This document shows positions 19,815 to 37,371 of a DNA stretch of 64,000 nucleotides, one piece after another. A program made the translations under genes and the position numbers. The number at the start of each line of letters is the position of its first letter. Positions within the stretch are counted from its first letter, which is position 1. The notes under the pieces are model-generated. The model did not search any database. It saw only the letters and a program-made list of their open reading frames with translations, and was not told where the DNA came from. Source of the DNA: Pardosa pseudoannulata (taxonomy: Eukaryota > Arthropoda > Arachnida > Araneae > Lycosidae); contig CM063502.1 of NCBI GenBank assembly GCA_032207245.1, positions 70,974,116 to 71,038,115 of the forward strand, in the 5' to 3' direction.

Positions 19815-20527
19815 CTCTTTAAGGACGACAAGAGCAGATGATTTTACTACCCTTAAGTTCTAAAGTTTTCATCAGGTGAAAATGTAAAATGGACTGTTCC
19901 ATTCTCCCCACCCCTCTCCATTCTTCCCGGAAAATGGACTCCGGAGCCATGAATGAAGTAGGGAATGAATGAATTATTAGCTCTAAAACAAAGAAACTCC
20001 AGAAAAAATAATCATTATAAAATTGAGAGTATTCTAAGAACAAAAGAAAGTAAATCATAGTGTATAATTCATTTCCTCTGTCACGTCCTAATTATGACTA
20101 ATTCAGTTTATTGCTTTTTATTTTCACCACGTTATCAATAAAATTCATTTAAAAGAAAAAATTATGAATTGAATCAATAATAAAAACATTATTGTTTAAC
20201 TATAAATCTATAATTTTTAACTAGCTTATGTATATATAAAATACATTTAAACTAAACTTCAAAATATATATATCAGCATAATAAAAGTTTAGAATTATCT
20301 TAGAGAATAAAAAGAAAGTAAAAATTCATTGCTAAGGAAAACACCTCAAAATGTGGTCAAGCTTTGCTATAGGCAGTAATCAATCAAACTGTCCACTGGT
20401 CATAAAGACGGGGTAGGTGAAAAGAGGACCCCTGCTAGATATACCTATCACCCCTATTTTTCATTCTTCCGGCCAAGCCCGTCTTTAAGTGCTTCGGCCG
20501 GTATGGGCCGGAGTCGTCCCCAGGGAG
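19815..20527. mobile_element. Non-autonomous piggyBac-like element with TTAA ends
   Basis: TTAA flanks both ends (19811-19814 and 20528-20531). The left end starts CTCTTTAAGGACGAC and the right end, on the minus strand, starts CTCCCTGGGGACGAC. TTAA target duplication with such ends is characteristic of piggyBac. Subterminal blocks near 19875-19935 and 20415-20480 share a pattern of AGGTGAAAA, CACCCCT and CATTCTTCC in direct orientation. A GC-rich hairpin lies at 20403-20487. No transposase is encoded in the 713 bp; the 79-codon minus frame is not recognisable. It begins 18 bp after the preceding transposon ends. Confidence 0.65.
20403..20487. repeat. Inverted repeat within the piggyBac-like element
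   Basis: TAAAGACGGG (20403-20412) is perfectly inverted as CCCGTCTTTA (20478-20487) around a 65-nt spacer. Just outside, GGCCGGTATGGGCCGG adds GC-rich local symmetry. This may be a subterminal binding or structural region of the transposon. Confidence 0.65.
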
Positions 20528-20531
20528 TTAA

Positions 20532-23046
20532 AAAGGTTGAAATTAGCAATAGTTATTATAATTATGTTACTTTTAATACACTACTTTCTACTAGTACCAA
20601 TTATTTGGAAACACACAAATAAAAGATAGGACATTTAAACTTCATATTGTTTTATTCTTTCAAAAGTTTCTGAAAAATTTACGGTTAGTTTTTATCCTAC
20701 AAGATTTACTGTTGTAGATGAAGAGCAAAATAATTCAAAAGGGGTAAAAAATTAATATTAATCTCTTGCTTGTGCAATGTATTTGAGAAAAACGTTACAG
20801 AAATGAAAAACAATTCTCTTTAATTTTGTTCGTTATTATCATCAAATAATTTTTGAAAAATAAAACCCAAAATTTTTAACGAAATAACTACTATTTTCAA
20901 TATTTTCACATGAGAGATTTCAATTCGTTACAGTTATTTTTTCACAAATTATAGCAAAATAAATCAAATGACAAAATTTTCTGGATAAATGTAATAAACT
21001 AATACAAAAATATTTCTATCCATATTGACTATCATGAGTTCCATGTCCCCCAGATTCCTTTAAATTTCACAAATCCTTTACAGTATCCAATAAGTAACGA
21101 CAAATGGCACGAAACTGCCGTACATTGCACGAGAAATAAATCTTTGTCTGTTGGAAAAATAGCAAATTAAATATTATGCATTAAAAAAAAAGGATTTCAT
21201 GGAACTGAAATACCGTTTTTTCTCTTGTCCGAAATCATGTCTGGCAGTCCAAAATTGGCTCATTTGTGTTGCCCCAACTGAATTCGCAAGTCACAGGAAA
21301 GATATTAAAGATAATTATACTACAGTAATATTAATTATAAGTTACTACAACATGTATCATTAGAACTATATAAATTAGGGTGTTTGTGCTATATCGCATT
21401 ATAAAAATTAATGAAGAAAACTTATTTATATATTATAAAAATCAGTTTAAAATGTTTAAATATTTATATTAACTGACTTCTTTAATATTTTGTGTTATAT
21501 TTTCTTTCATTTATATGAAAAGTCATTTTATAAAATCTAAATTATTTTTCTTTTATGAAACTTTTTGGGTCAGTGTCAGTCCAACGACTCATAGGTTTGC
21601 TACTACTAGTCTAGGATTTTATTCCACCTACATTCAGCCGGGATAAATAGGTAATATTTATTTTATTTCCTTTTCATGTAACACGAATATTAGCTTCTTA
21701 GACAACATCCTAGGAGGTAAACAATGTCACCAAAGCAGGTACAGTATAGCCTCATCAACCTGTGTTATACTCGGGTGAAACTCTTGCCAACGAATTGATT
21801 AATAAAATTTGTAACAAAGAGTTACAGTTCAATAAAGCCAGCGAGAAGCTGACCTAGAAGCAAAAGGAAAGTGAATGACCCTCCTTCGACCCCATTGGTC
21901 AAGAGGGGTTGCTAACCGGGGAGTTGCCCTCTTCGACAAAGTCAACGCTGCCCAACCAACTTTTTCAGAGATCTGCAGGCCCTCAAGGAAGAAGGAGTGT
22001 GGAGCTTAATTTCTTCTGCACCAGTTTTTACACCATTTCTTTTTTACACCAAGACGCCATGTTTGGCATATCTTCGACCGAGTGTGGTCCCATTGGCATA
22101 ATGGCCTAATTAGCATTTTTATTTCCTATTTACACCTTTATTTATATTCAAAATAAACAAAATTCAGCAGGAGGAATTAGTTTTTTTTTCAATTTTGTAT
22201 TTTCTTACGAATACTCCGCTTATACGTGCTGCTGGCCTAGACGATGTGTCGTTCTCATCGTAATAAACTTGAATTCTCTTGAGAAAAATCGTGTGTGTTT
22301 TCAGGATTTTGGGAATAAGAAATATGACTGTAGATGCTGTATGAAGATTTATTTCTCACTAACTACTCACAAAAATGCAACACTTTGTTAAAAACTTTTG
22401 ATTTCATGCAAGGATAATAACAATCCCAATTAATTTTTTTATAAAAAAGGTAATAATATCTTTTAAAGATTTTTTAAGAAAAACGTTGATATCGAATGTG
22501 AAAACATATTTATTTCTGATGATATTATAGAAGTATGTTTGATAATACATGTATGTTTGTGTCATAATAGTATGCTCAATCAATTCCATACGATTCCTCA
22601 GTGATTTAAAATTTCTTCCTTCAAATAAATAGAATAAATATTAGAAAAAGACTGATTGTAATTTTATGTGAAAAAGTAAATTTAAAAGAATAAAATATTA
22701 AACTAATTTCCTTGAATTAATCTTGTGACTTTATTAAAAATATCATTATCCTACAGTAACGCTGTTATTATATTTAAATTCAATTAAAGACAATACTTGT
22801 ATAAGATGAAAAATCTATTTAAATTCAAATATTAAGAATGACTAGTAAATATACATAATGTGGACGACTCAGAAATGTGATTATTATAGTTTAGAAAATG
22901 TATTATGGTCCTTTTTTAAATTTTGTTTCATACGAAATTTTTGTCGGAGAAATAAATTAAGTAATAAGTACTTTCAACATGGGAATAAATAATAAATAAT
23001 GTTTATTGCATTATCCATTCCTTTGACGGATATTTAAAACTATTTT

Positions 23047-23048
<2 letters not shown>
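20532..23048. other. AT-rich stretch with a GC-richer block at 21560-22100
   Basis: Most of this is featureless. The block from about 21560 to 22100 is visibly GC-richer and includes AATAAA motifs (21802, 21831) and GAGGGGTTGCTAACCGGGGA near 21903. A 66-codon frame (21909-22109, +) crosses it but has no motif I recognise. It may be an old LTR or other repeat; no ends could be defined. Confidence 0.45.

Positions 23049-23109
<61 letters not shown>
23049..23109. repeat. (TA)n microsatellite, 61 bp
   Basis: Pure TA dinucleotide tract, uninterrupted. Confidence 0.97.
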
Positions 23110-23111
<2 letters not shown>

Positions 23112-24731
23112 CTTAATAAGCAATTATTCTCGTTGAAATTACATGTTTTGATGCAAATAATTTTTCTTAATTTTAATTAAAATTGTTTAGTTTTCTTTCA
23201 TTCATAACAGTTTTAAAGGTCTTCGTAATTAGAACTTACCATCTCTATTCGTGATGTTTAAAAATGTTTATTAGTTATTTCTTAAAATTTATTATGAATC
23301 TATGACATTTAAATTAAGTGCACAAAATTGCTCAGATTATAATAATATATCCTACTATTTTAATTTAAATTTATCACAGAACGTATCCTAATAAACATGC
23401 AAAAAAAATTATTTTCCTTTGAAACTTAAAAATGTTAATAACTGATAAATACTAGTCAAAACACAGAACTGTTTATATTTTGCTCCCAATTTGGTGGGAT
23501 TAATTCATAATTCAAGTATAATTTCACAATATTTTTGCATTTATATATAACAGAAGAAATAAAATAATTTTTCGTTCCAAAAAGAAAGTAATGTACTTCT
23601 TGATACTTGGTGCTTAAAAGTGTAATTAAGTAAAGAAGAGTAATTTTATAATTTCAAAAATTAAAAGGAAATAACATAAACTAAATGTTTTATCCGCACT
23701 CTTTATAAGGGCATAGTTCTTTGTATTATTTTAAGGTAGCACATTTTTTATTATTGCAACATGTATAATCAAACATAATGAAAGATTTTAGTATTACATA
23801 TCTCCAGGTGTTTACTGTTGTACTAAATTTTATGTTTAATAGAAGCAATTCTTGCCTTAATAACGATGGCATTATTTATGAATATACAAAGAATTTTTTT
23901 TGGTAATCTGTGCAGTAAATCCATCATGTTTTATGTAACATATGTTTTACATATCGATTTTGTGCGTGCGTCATTAATGTTTCTCGAATAGATAATATGA
24001 GAAAATTCACTTGGATATATCGGGGAAGCACATGTTTTCTTCACATACGAATCTTTAGATTTTACCCTCAACATAAATTCAAATCTTCGATTCTACCCTG
24101 CAACTGTGTGCATCATCATTCATCTTTCCTAACTCCGTACTCCGATTTAAATGATGGATTTTCTAAATATGCAAACTCGGCAAATCTACTGTAGGATGAA
24201 TGAAAAGGTGTCATCACTGGTCGCAAAAAAATATAAGATTGTCACAGGCATAAAATTATAAAAATGAAAAGAAAAATATTTTTATTATAAATAAATAATA
24301 TGTTTCAGATAACTAGGAGTTAATAAAGATGTCAGACAGATTTGTAGATAGTTTTTTATGATTGAAAGACTGACAGTTCATTTTTTAACATAGTGTTCTA
24401 ATTTATTATTACAATTAGGATAATCGAATCATGTAGACAGTTACGAAAAGTTATTCCTTATAGCAAAATAAATTATAAATATTTGATTGAGATTGAAATT
24501 ACATGCAATCAAGAAATTTGTAAATCAAGTGTCAGTGTTATTAGATAAATTTCAGTGTTACAAGCTGTTTAAAATATTTGCGGTGCAACATATAATTAAT
24601 TTTAATTTTTAAAATCAATAGCCTTAAGACCGCACTTAAATAAATAGATTGTATAACTATGGAAAGCAATAATATGAATGATATAAACATTTAGTGAAAC
24701 AAAATTTATCAAAATACTACTAATAAATATT
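23110..24731. other. AT-rich stretch, nothing recognised
   Basis: No supported feature. The 65-codon + frame at 23997-24194 has no recognisable domain and no convincing flanking splice sites. Confidence 0.5.
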
Positions 24732-24855
24732 TACACACACACACCACACAAAAAAAATATATTATATATATATTTATATATATATATATAAATATATTAT
24801 ATTATATATTTATATATTATATATATATATAATATATATTTATATATATTATATT
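24732..24855. repeat. Compound (AC)n / (TA)n microsatellite
   Basis: A short AC run (about 24732-24750) and A-run precede an irregular TA/TTATA array. It forms the left border of a 290-bp GC-richer block bounded on the other side by another CA/TA array. Confidence 0.9.
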
Positions 24856-25146
24856 AACCGGATTTGATTCTTGAGCCGGCAGGATAAGCTGTATTCGATA
24901 ATGGTAACAGGAGCATGTAAAATAAGTTCGTGGTTGCAATCTCCTTCAAGTTCTCAAATGATATCTTTGGGAGTGCCAGGTGAATCCCGGAGGTACTCTG
25001 CTAGGTTCTTCATTCTAAATTAAGTGGATCCACTTGAACGAAGTCATTCTTTCTCCCTAGAGGTGCTCATCAAATTGAAAGGCACAAATCTTAATTATAT
25101 TGGTCTATGGCCTACTTGCTTGGCTCACCCAAATGACATTAGAAAC
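24856..25146. other. Unclassified block between two microsatellites
   Basis: About 290 bp of distinctly GC-richer sequence (TTGAGCCGGCAGGATAAGC, GGTGAATCCCGGAGGTACTC) lies exactly between an AC/TA array and a CA/TA array. This layout suggests a short retroelement copy with a microsatellite tail, but no family signature was recognised. The 81-codon frame at its end is mostly microsatellite. Confidence 0.4.
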
Positions 25147-25268
25147 AACACACACACACACACGCACAGACACACAAACACATACATATATACATATGTA
25201 TATATGTATATATATACATATATATATATATACATATATATATGCATATATATATATATATATATATA
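25147..25268. repeat. Compound (CA)n-(TA)n microsatellite
   Basis: CA repeats with CG and CAGA variants (about 25147-25192) pass into TACATA and then TA repeats to 25268. Confidence 0.95.
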
Positions 25269-27945
25269 ATTCGAATTGATCTTCCGTATAACAGCCAGAG
25301 AGTTTTGAAAGTTTTGGAGTTTTAATAAGATATATTTAAAAAGTGAAGTTACATTAAATAAACTACATTCAATAATAGAAAAATCTGCTGATTTTTAAAT
25401 CAAGGATATTTAGTGAGGCACTGAGTTGAGTAAATGTCCTTTAGCCTATTACGAATGACCATCTCCAAATGTTAGTTTGACAATACCTGTAAAAATCTTA
25501 TAGAAATTATTAAATTTATTATTTTGCAGATTTGTTTCAAATTTTCAAAAATTCATCTAAAATACATTTTTAAAGAAATGTTACTGTATGTGTTAAATAT
25601 AGATAATTAATTTCGTACAAATAATATATGAGAAATGGTTTAATTTCCTGAACATCGTAGCCATGCAACCTTTTGTGGAACATTACACTTGAACTACCAT
25701 ATGTTTTTCTAACAAATTTATGTTGCAATGAAATTTAAATATCCATTTAGCATTGCACTTTGTCAGTTTTTAAACATCATAAATTGCTATTTATTTAGTT
25801 CTTATAAGTAATATAGTTATAACGTTTAACTTACAATTGCAATTTGAAAGAATAATTGAAAAAATTATTTAAGCTCTAACAGATTGAAATTAAATTTTTA
25901 AAACTTTAGTCTACTGGCAGGCTATAAGGACTTAAAAGTTGCACCAGGTAAAGCTCAAAAATCCTTAATGTTTTACTAAAAATTTTCTATCCACATCAAA
26001 CATTTTTTTAAAATGTTTAACTATGGCTTCAGAAGACCTAAATGTCTATGATTAAAAATTATGTAACCTATTTAATATTAGTATTATTTATAAGACGCTT
26101 AGAATTTGACAGAAGCAACAAACAGTACAACAGCTATTCTACACCTGTAACCTGTTGAACAGCTTTATGGTTTGGGAAATAAATTTCTGGTGCGATCACA
26201 CCATTTTCATTCTTACTCAGAGATAACTGCTAGGGAAATATATATAACACTAGTGACCATATTATGCCTGTTATGTCAATATTTTGAACCGATACAAAAA
26301 CTATTTTTAACAAAATTTTAATCTTCTTTACAATACTTTTACAATACAAATAAATTTCAGTTGTAAACAAAAGCACATCACAGATCTTAGATTGATGACT
26401 ACCTTAGTGTAAATATTTTAGATCCATTTTAAAAAAATGAGCATGATAAAAGGTGATAAAAGCATTTATCTAAAGCGAACAATTCGTACTAAGCTAAATA
26501 TTTGCTATGCATTAAGTATAATACTAGATTACTCTAAACTGTCAATAACTTGTGCAGTATATGCCAAAAAGAAAATCATTATCAAAAAGCTAGGGCAGCA
26601 ACAATCTTTGTACAGAAAGTCAGTATTTTCCCACATATTATCTACTAAGAGAGCTCTTCTATTCTAATTGCAGATAAAACTAATCTTTATATACATTTAT
26701 TTTTTATATAATATGGACACAATTTCTATTTATGAGTATATATAACATGAAATTATATTAAAAGAAAACCTACTTATTTTTAAAAACTGTTTAAGATCTC
26801 GCATAGAAATTCAGAATTCTTTTCACAATGACAGATTTAAAAAAATATAATTCTTTAACTCCAGAATAGAATCCTTGTAAATACTATTCTAAATTAGTAT
26901 TTTATTTTTCATACTTTTTATATTTACCCTGAATATAAGCTCCATTTATTTAACTACAATTTAATTCTCCGGAATTTATATCATTTTTAAAAACTTTGAT
27001 TTGAAAATTAAGAAAGGAAATTCATTCCAAATTCGGAAAAGGTTATATTGCATTGAAATTTCACCAATTCATTTGAATGAAAATGAATATATAAAGTTTA
27101 AAAAATGTTAGATCATCAAAATTATGTTACCTTTTTTAATTCTTTATATTTAAAATTATTCGCGAACACACACATACTTTAATTACTTTTAGCATACAGA
27201 TGAAATATTATGCGCTGTACCTAACCTTTCAATTACCACTAAATTTATTTATATTTTAATCTATCATATAAAGCCTGTGTATGAAAATATAATATAAGAA
27301 TTGGAGTATAAGATATAGTAACGCATGTTTAATAAAACATGTTTAAGAACACAATATAGTTTTCGTATATAGCTTACATTACAAATGCATTCTTTATATT
27401 TCTGGAAAACTCAATATTTCTGCATCATTTATATTTATCGTATTTTTTTTTTACTAAAACATTTTTTTCCCATTTTGTGCATTGTAATTCAGTAGCTGTC
27501 AAATAGGAATGAAGAATTATCGATAGAAGACTAGAGAAAATGCCTTAAAATATGCGCTTCAACAACGGATATTGCACAAAATAAAAAAAAATATATATCC
27601 TTATGAAAAAAGTTATAAGTGGACTTTGTAAAACTGTAAACGTGTTTAAAAATGGTCTATTTTTAAAGTATTCAAATTGATTAAAAATCTATCTGAAACT
27701 TTGTAAAGATAATAGGCTGTTTAAGAATAGATCTTAAAAGCATTTCAGGTGATCGTGGACAGTATATTTATTCTAAATAAACTTCAAAGTTAAATTATTT
27801 TACTAATTTATTTATGTTCTAGCTATAAAAAACCCGCTGATGCCAGGTTTTCGAAGTGCCTACCAGTTCATCGGATGCCTCAAAGGGTAAAAAAGGGAAG
27901 TAAAAATGACTGATTTTTCTTTCTTATGGTTAAGAAGAATGGGGC

Positions 27946-27952
<7 letters not shown>
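25269..27952. other. AT-rich stretch, nothing recognised
   Basis: Unique-looking AT-rich DNA. The 76-codon + frame at 26437-26667 shows no family features. A slightly GC-richer patch at 27830-27950, just before the next microsatellite, could be another short repeat but has no diagnostic signature. Confidence 0.5.

Positions 27953-28004
<52 letters not shown>
27953..28004. repeat. (TA)n microsatellite, about 52 bp
   Basis: Uninterrupted TA tract following GGGGCCCACGTGA. Confidence 0.96.
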
Positions 28005-28008
<4 letters not shown>

Positions 28009-28366
28009 GCAATATTAAAATCCCTTATTTAAATATTTTAATATTGATTTAATAAATTATCTTCATAAATTAAGTTATTGGAGTTTGCGCGGTAATACTG
28101 ATTTTTCCCTCCAGAAACGCTATAGACTTAATCAAGCCTCTGTCTGTACTTCTTTGACCAATAGTAAATGCGTTCTCTTTAGACATGGGCATTTTTATCA
28201 CGTGATCAAATGTGCTTAGGGATTATTCGTAGTCTTTTTGCCTGCGAAATCCCTACTTAAAAAGGTATGTACACGATGTTCTCGAAGTTTGCAATGTTAT
28301 ATTGATTTGATGTATCGTCACTAGAAATAAAATGAGCTGTTCTTTTTGATGATTCTTGCCCATATT

Positions 28367-28368
<2 letters not shown>
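28005..28368. other. Spacer between two microsatellites
   Basis: A mixed-composition 360-bp segment with a TTAAAAAGG TATA-like motif (about 28258) and AATAAA at 28327. This arrangement is reminiscent of an LTR, but I could not find terminal TG...CA boundaries or a target duplication, so no element is called. Confidence 0.35.

Positions 28369-28452
<84 letters not shown>
28369..28452. repeat. Compound (TA)n-(TG)n microsatellite
   Basis: About 37 bp of TA repeats followed by an uninterrupted TG run of about 47 bp (28406-28452). The long alternating purine-pyrimidine TG run is of a kind able to adopt Z-DNA. Confidence 0.97.
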
Positions 28453-28454
<2 letters not shown>

Positions 28455-29000
28455 GCCAGCTCAATTTATATCCGCGGGCAACATAGAATTGTAGCTCCTA
28501 TTGTTTTTATTTGCGGAGCTACTGAGCAAAGAGAAGCCTAGGCAGATAGATTATTGAAGTAAACAGTCTTGACAGATTGAAAAAAATGGGTAGTCCATAA
28601 AAGACCTTAAACTTATTTTAGAGCATCGAAAATGATATGTTTTTCTGTCCGAAGTAGAAGATAGGATCACCAAAAAAAATTTTGCTTTTACAGAATTGGG
28701 AACTTGAACGAGACGTGGAGACGAACTCCTTCCCAGAGAAAAAAGCTTAGTCAGCGCTCTCAACAATAAAAATAAACTTATATCATTAAAAAGAGAGAGC
28801 TATTTTATTGAGACATCTGAAAAATGTGGTGAGTGGCCATAAAATTTGAATCTATTTAAGAATTAGCTTTGAGAGACTGCTAAAAGAATTTTAAGTCACG
28901 GATTCTCCTTTGAAAATTTTGTAGTTGGGAAAATGGATTAAAAGGAATAAGAATGGAAAAGAGGAGAATTTTTAAGAGATAGTTTAAGTATAATAATTTT
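28453..29000. other. Non-coding spacer
   Basis: Moderate GC after the TG run, then AT-rich. A 71-codon minus frame (28551-28766) is present without recognisable motifs. On the minus strand, near 28690-28765, AGAGCGCTGACTAAGC and GTTCAAGTTCC faintly resemble tRNA A and B boxes, but spacing and match are too poor to call. Confidence 0.4.
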
Positions 29001-29002
29001 GA

Positions 29003-29091
<89 letters not shown>

Positions 29092-29132
29092 CATATATAT
29101 ATGTATATATATATATGTATATATATATATGG

Positions 29133-29216
<84 letters not shown>

Positions 29217-29242
29217 ATATATATTATATATATATATATACA
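29001..29242. repeat. (TA)n microsatellite, about 240 bp
   Basis: TA array with CATA, TGTA and TATTATA interruptions. Frames across it on both strands are Tyr/Ile artefacts. Confidence 0.96.
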
Positions 29243-29945
29243 CAAAACATGATCCTCTTCAAATATACACACACTTTTGTCTTCCTGTTACAATTAAAAA
29301 TTATTTATCATTTTGCCTCTGGGCATACACTATTATTAGTTTTTCTCTGTAAAGCATGCACATACAAACTTTGCTTTAGATGCATAAAAATGAATAACTC
29401 CTTATTATATATTAGAAACTATTTATAATAAAATCAACGATAAACAATTTTCATTAAAATACATAATAAAGTATTTATTTATGAAAACTATCAGTAATAA
29501 ACAATTTTAATCAAATTTATTTCCAGAATAAAGTAACTTAACATGATTAGTAAAAATTAAAAATATTAATACGAATGGTTTCACAACAGAATACTGATGT
29601 TTCCACAAAACTATCAGCCATAAAAAAATAATCGAAGATTAAATTTAAAGTTAAACTTAGTACAAACTATATCTGAAATACAGTATTTATATATTACAAA
29701 ATATTAAAACACAAATAATGTCGCAATGTTTTTTTTTGTTGTGTTATTGCATATTAAACCATTTTTAAAATTCGATCACCTTTAAAGTCAAGAAAAAGAT
29801 AAGTTATTGATGTTTAAACTACCTATTATATTTTAATGTAGTTTTAAAATGATCTTAACTTTAGAGTTTAAGGCGTTGTATTACCTAGTAAAATTCAAAG
29901 TATTTTTACATTTATTTATTTACGCGTATGTATGAAATGCAGGCG
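29243..29945. other. AT-rich stretch, nothing recognised
   Basis: Featureless AT-rich sequence leading to the tandem repeat. Confidence 0.5.
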
Positions 29946-30945
29946 CAGTGATGAGAGAGTTGGAGTTTTTTCTCGGCATCCAAATAAAAATCCTCGTGTT
30001 GCAAAAAATAGACCGTAGCTCTCCAAACCAAATAAAAACCAAAATACTAATAATTGATTTCCTGCTAAACTTGCATTTTCATAGTTTGCATGATGTAATT
30101 TAAATTTATTATATTATTTCGTGCCATTAAGAAAATATATTTTTGTCTTCATGTAATATGAGAATATGATATTTTAAAAAGATACATGGATTATGCTCAG
30201 TGATGAGAGAGTTGGAGTTTTTTCTCGGCATCCAAATAAAAATCCTCGTGTTGCAAAAAATAGACCGTAGCTCTCCAAACCAAATAAAAACCAAAATACT
30301 AATAATTGATTTCCTGCTAAACTTGCATTTTCATAGTTCGTATGATGTAATTTAAAATTATTATATTATTTCGTGCCATTAAGAAAATATTTTTGTCTTC
30401 ATGTAATATGAGAATATGATATTTTTTAAAAGATACATGGATTATGCTCAGTGATGAGAGAGTTGGAGTTTTTCTCGGCATCCAAATAAAAATCGTCGTG
30501 TTGCAAAAAATAGACCGTAGCTCTCCAAACCAAATAAAAACCAAAATACTAATAATTGATTTCCTGCTAAACTTGCATTTTCATAGTTCGTATGATGTAA
30601 TTTAAAATTATTATATTATTTCGTGCCATTAAGAAAATATTTTTGTCTTCATGTAATATGAGAATATGATATTTTTTAAAAGATACATGGATTATGCTCA
30701 GTGATGAGAGAGTTGGAGTTTTTCTCGGCATCCAAATAAAAATCGTCGTGTTGCAAAAAATAGACCGTAGCTCTCCAAACCAAATAAAAACCAAAATACT
30801 AATAATTGATTTCCTGCTAAACTTGCATTTTCATAGTTCGTATGATGTAATTTAAAATTATTATACTTTTTCATGCCATTAAGAAAGTATTTTTGTCTAC
30901 ATGTAATATGAGAATAGGATATATTTAAAAGATACATCTATAATA
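29946..30945 (+). repeat. Tandem repeat, about 250-bp unit, four copies
   Basis: CAGTGATGAGAGAGTTGGAG recurs at 29946, 30198, 30449 and 30699, giving periods of 252, 251 and 250 bp. Copies 2-4 are nearly identical over most of the unit; a 75-codon minus frame is repeated without any change at 30317-30544 and 30567-30794. The end of copy 4 diverges from about 30860. Each unit holds a 3' SINE fragment (TCGTGTTGCAAAAAATAGAC, then CGTAGCTCTCCAAACCAAA). The SINE piece was therefore captured before the array expanded. The identical frames reflect recent duplication, not coding selection. Confidence 0.95.
29988..30035 (+). mobile_element. SINE 3' fragment in tandem unit 1
   Basis: AATCCTCGTGTTGCAAAAAA followed by TAGACCGTAGCTCTCCAAAC matches the tail of the tRNA-derived SINE at 16490 and 49551. 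Equivalent fragments lie in the other three units near 30240-30287, 30490-30537 and 30740-30787. The tRNA-like head is absent. Confidence 0.85.
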
Positions 30946-32179
30946 ATATGTAATATAAAATATCCATGTAATCCATGTATACATATGTAAGTAATAACGA
31001 AACACCTTAATTCGGAAATTAAAACGGATTTATAACTAATGAATAAATTAGCTATTTCAGAGAATAGCGTCACAGTGAAAAAAATGTGAAATAATAATAA
31101 AACCATGGATGATATAAACTTCTTTAACATTACTTATAATTAAAAAAAATCTCGTTCTTTTATTTTCTATTATCATCGACGAAGTAATTATCTCTTACTG
31201 AGAAAGAAAAAAATCTTTTTGTATAGCATTCATTTTTAAACTATTAATATTAGAGTTATTAAACTAGTTAAATCTGAATTTAAATTGTAGAGTTGTTTCT
31301 CAATGAATTTATTATATGAAATAAGTATATTAAAATTACGGTTCTGTGTATAGTAGTAAAACTGGCTTACGTTATTCAGGATTTTTGTTAAAATATATAA
31401 TTCTCTGTGTAAGAATAAACACTCATGAAAATTTTAGTAGTATTATTTCCAATAAGTTTATTAAATTTTAAGGATTGAATTAAAGTTTATATACAGGATA
31501 ATATATATTAATTAATAAAATTATAGTTATTAGAATATAATATTAACATTTTGCTTGTTTCAAAATCTGTTTGCCAATTGTTATGAATCGGTTTTTATCT
31601 ATATTCGATTTCCCTGTTCAGTTGCCACGAGATGTTTCATCCGCTGATGACGACTTTATCTATTTACTGACTTCAACTTTAAGTGAAGAGATTATTATAT
31701 GGAAAAATCAACAAGAAAAATGAGATTTTTCCAAATTACTATGAAAATCATTGTACCTTCCCTTTTTCAATAACTTAAACAGAATGGAATTATATTGATT
31801 TCAAATTATTTCCATGTCACAAGTATTTCAAAACTTGTTGCGCAGTAGTTGCAGCATTGCTACTTATTTTTGTGCCATACGAAATGTTACAAAACAAAAT
31901 ATTTGCTCATTTATCAGGCTTTAATTGATTATAATATATTTTTAGAACAGATACTAAGTTGTAAAGATAACTGAAGCTATTTAGTAAATCTTTTTCTTTC
32001 AACACGTATATTTAAATATAGAAATAAAGTAGGGTAAATATTTTTTAATTCAATATCCACTATGTTTTCTAAAAGTGGGTTGGTTAAAGTGATTGATTTT
32101 GTAAAAGTTTTATTTCCACTATATTGATTCCTAAAATCGTACGCTCCGTGAACGTTATTACCAAAATTATTTTGTGCTA
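30946..32179. other. AT-rich stretch, nothing recognised
   Basis: No supported gene or repeat. The minus frames at 30897-31130 and 31977-32204 lack recognisable features; the latter overlaps the following SINE. Confidence 0.5.
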
Positions 32180-32358
32180 CATGATGACCTAATCGGTAGG
32201 GCACAGCATTTTAAAATTGTGGTCTGAAGGATCAAATACTACATTTTTCGTGGAGCGTTATAGTCTTTTGGATATAGTTTTACGCAATAGAACCTGGTCT
32301 CATTAGCTCTCTTTTAGCAAAAGAGTAGATCATAGAGCTCTAAACCAAAGCAAAATAC
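32180..32358 (+). mobile_element. tRNA-derived SINE, diverged copy
   Basis: The head GATGACCTAATCGGTAGGGC (A-box-like) and GGATCAAATAC (B-box-like, 32229-32239) are followed by AACCTGGTCTCATTAGC, a GCAAAAGAGTAGA block and GAGCTCTAAACCAAAGC. Block order matches the better-preserved copy at 49551. Many substitutions mark it as old. Confidence 0.7.
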
Positions 32359-37265
<4,907 letters not shown>

Positions 37266-37371
37266 TTATATGTTTGTATGTGTGTATGAATACATCTGTT
37301 ACTCTAAATTATTATGTGCTAGTTTAACTATCTTCCAAGTAACAGCTAAGAGATTTTAATTCTCTCAACAG

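Noticed and set aside
21560..22109. LTR or gag-like fragment with a 66-codon frame
   Set aside because: GC-richer and repeat-like, but no motif, primer-binding site or terminal repeat could be seen.
28005..28368. A second solo LTR between microsatellites
   Set aside because: TATA- and AATAAA-like motifs are present, but no TG...CA boundaries or target duplication were found.
28551..28766. Minus-strand tRNA or SINE head
   Set aside because: A- and B-box resemblances are weak, spacing is off and the known SINE body is absent.
30317..30794. Two identical 75-codon minus frames as a duplicated gene
   Set aside because: They are the same segment of a 250-bp tandem repeat containing a SINE tail; identity reflects recent duplication.
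29946..30945. CRISPR-like repeat array
   Set aside because: Units are about 250 bp and repeated throughout, without short repeats separated by unique spacers; the genome is animal-like.
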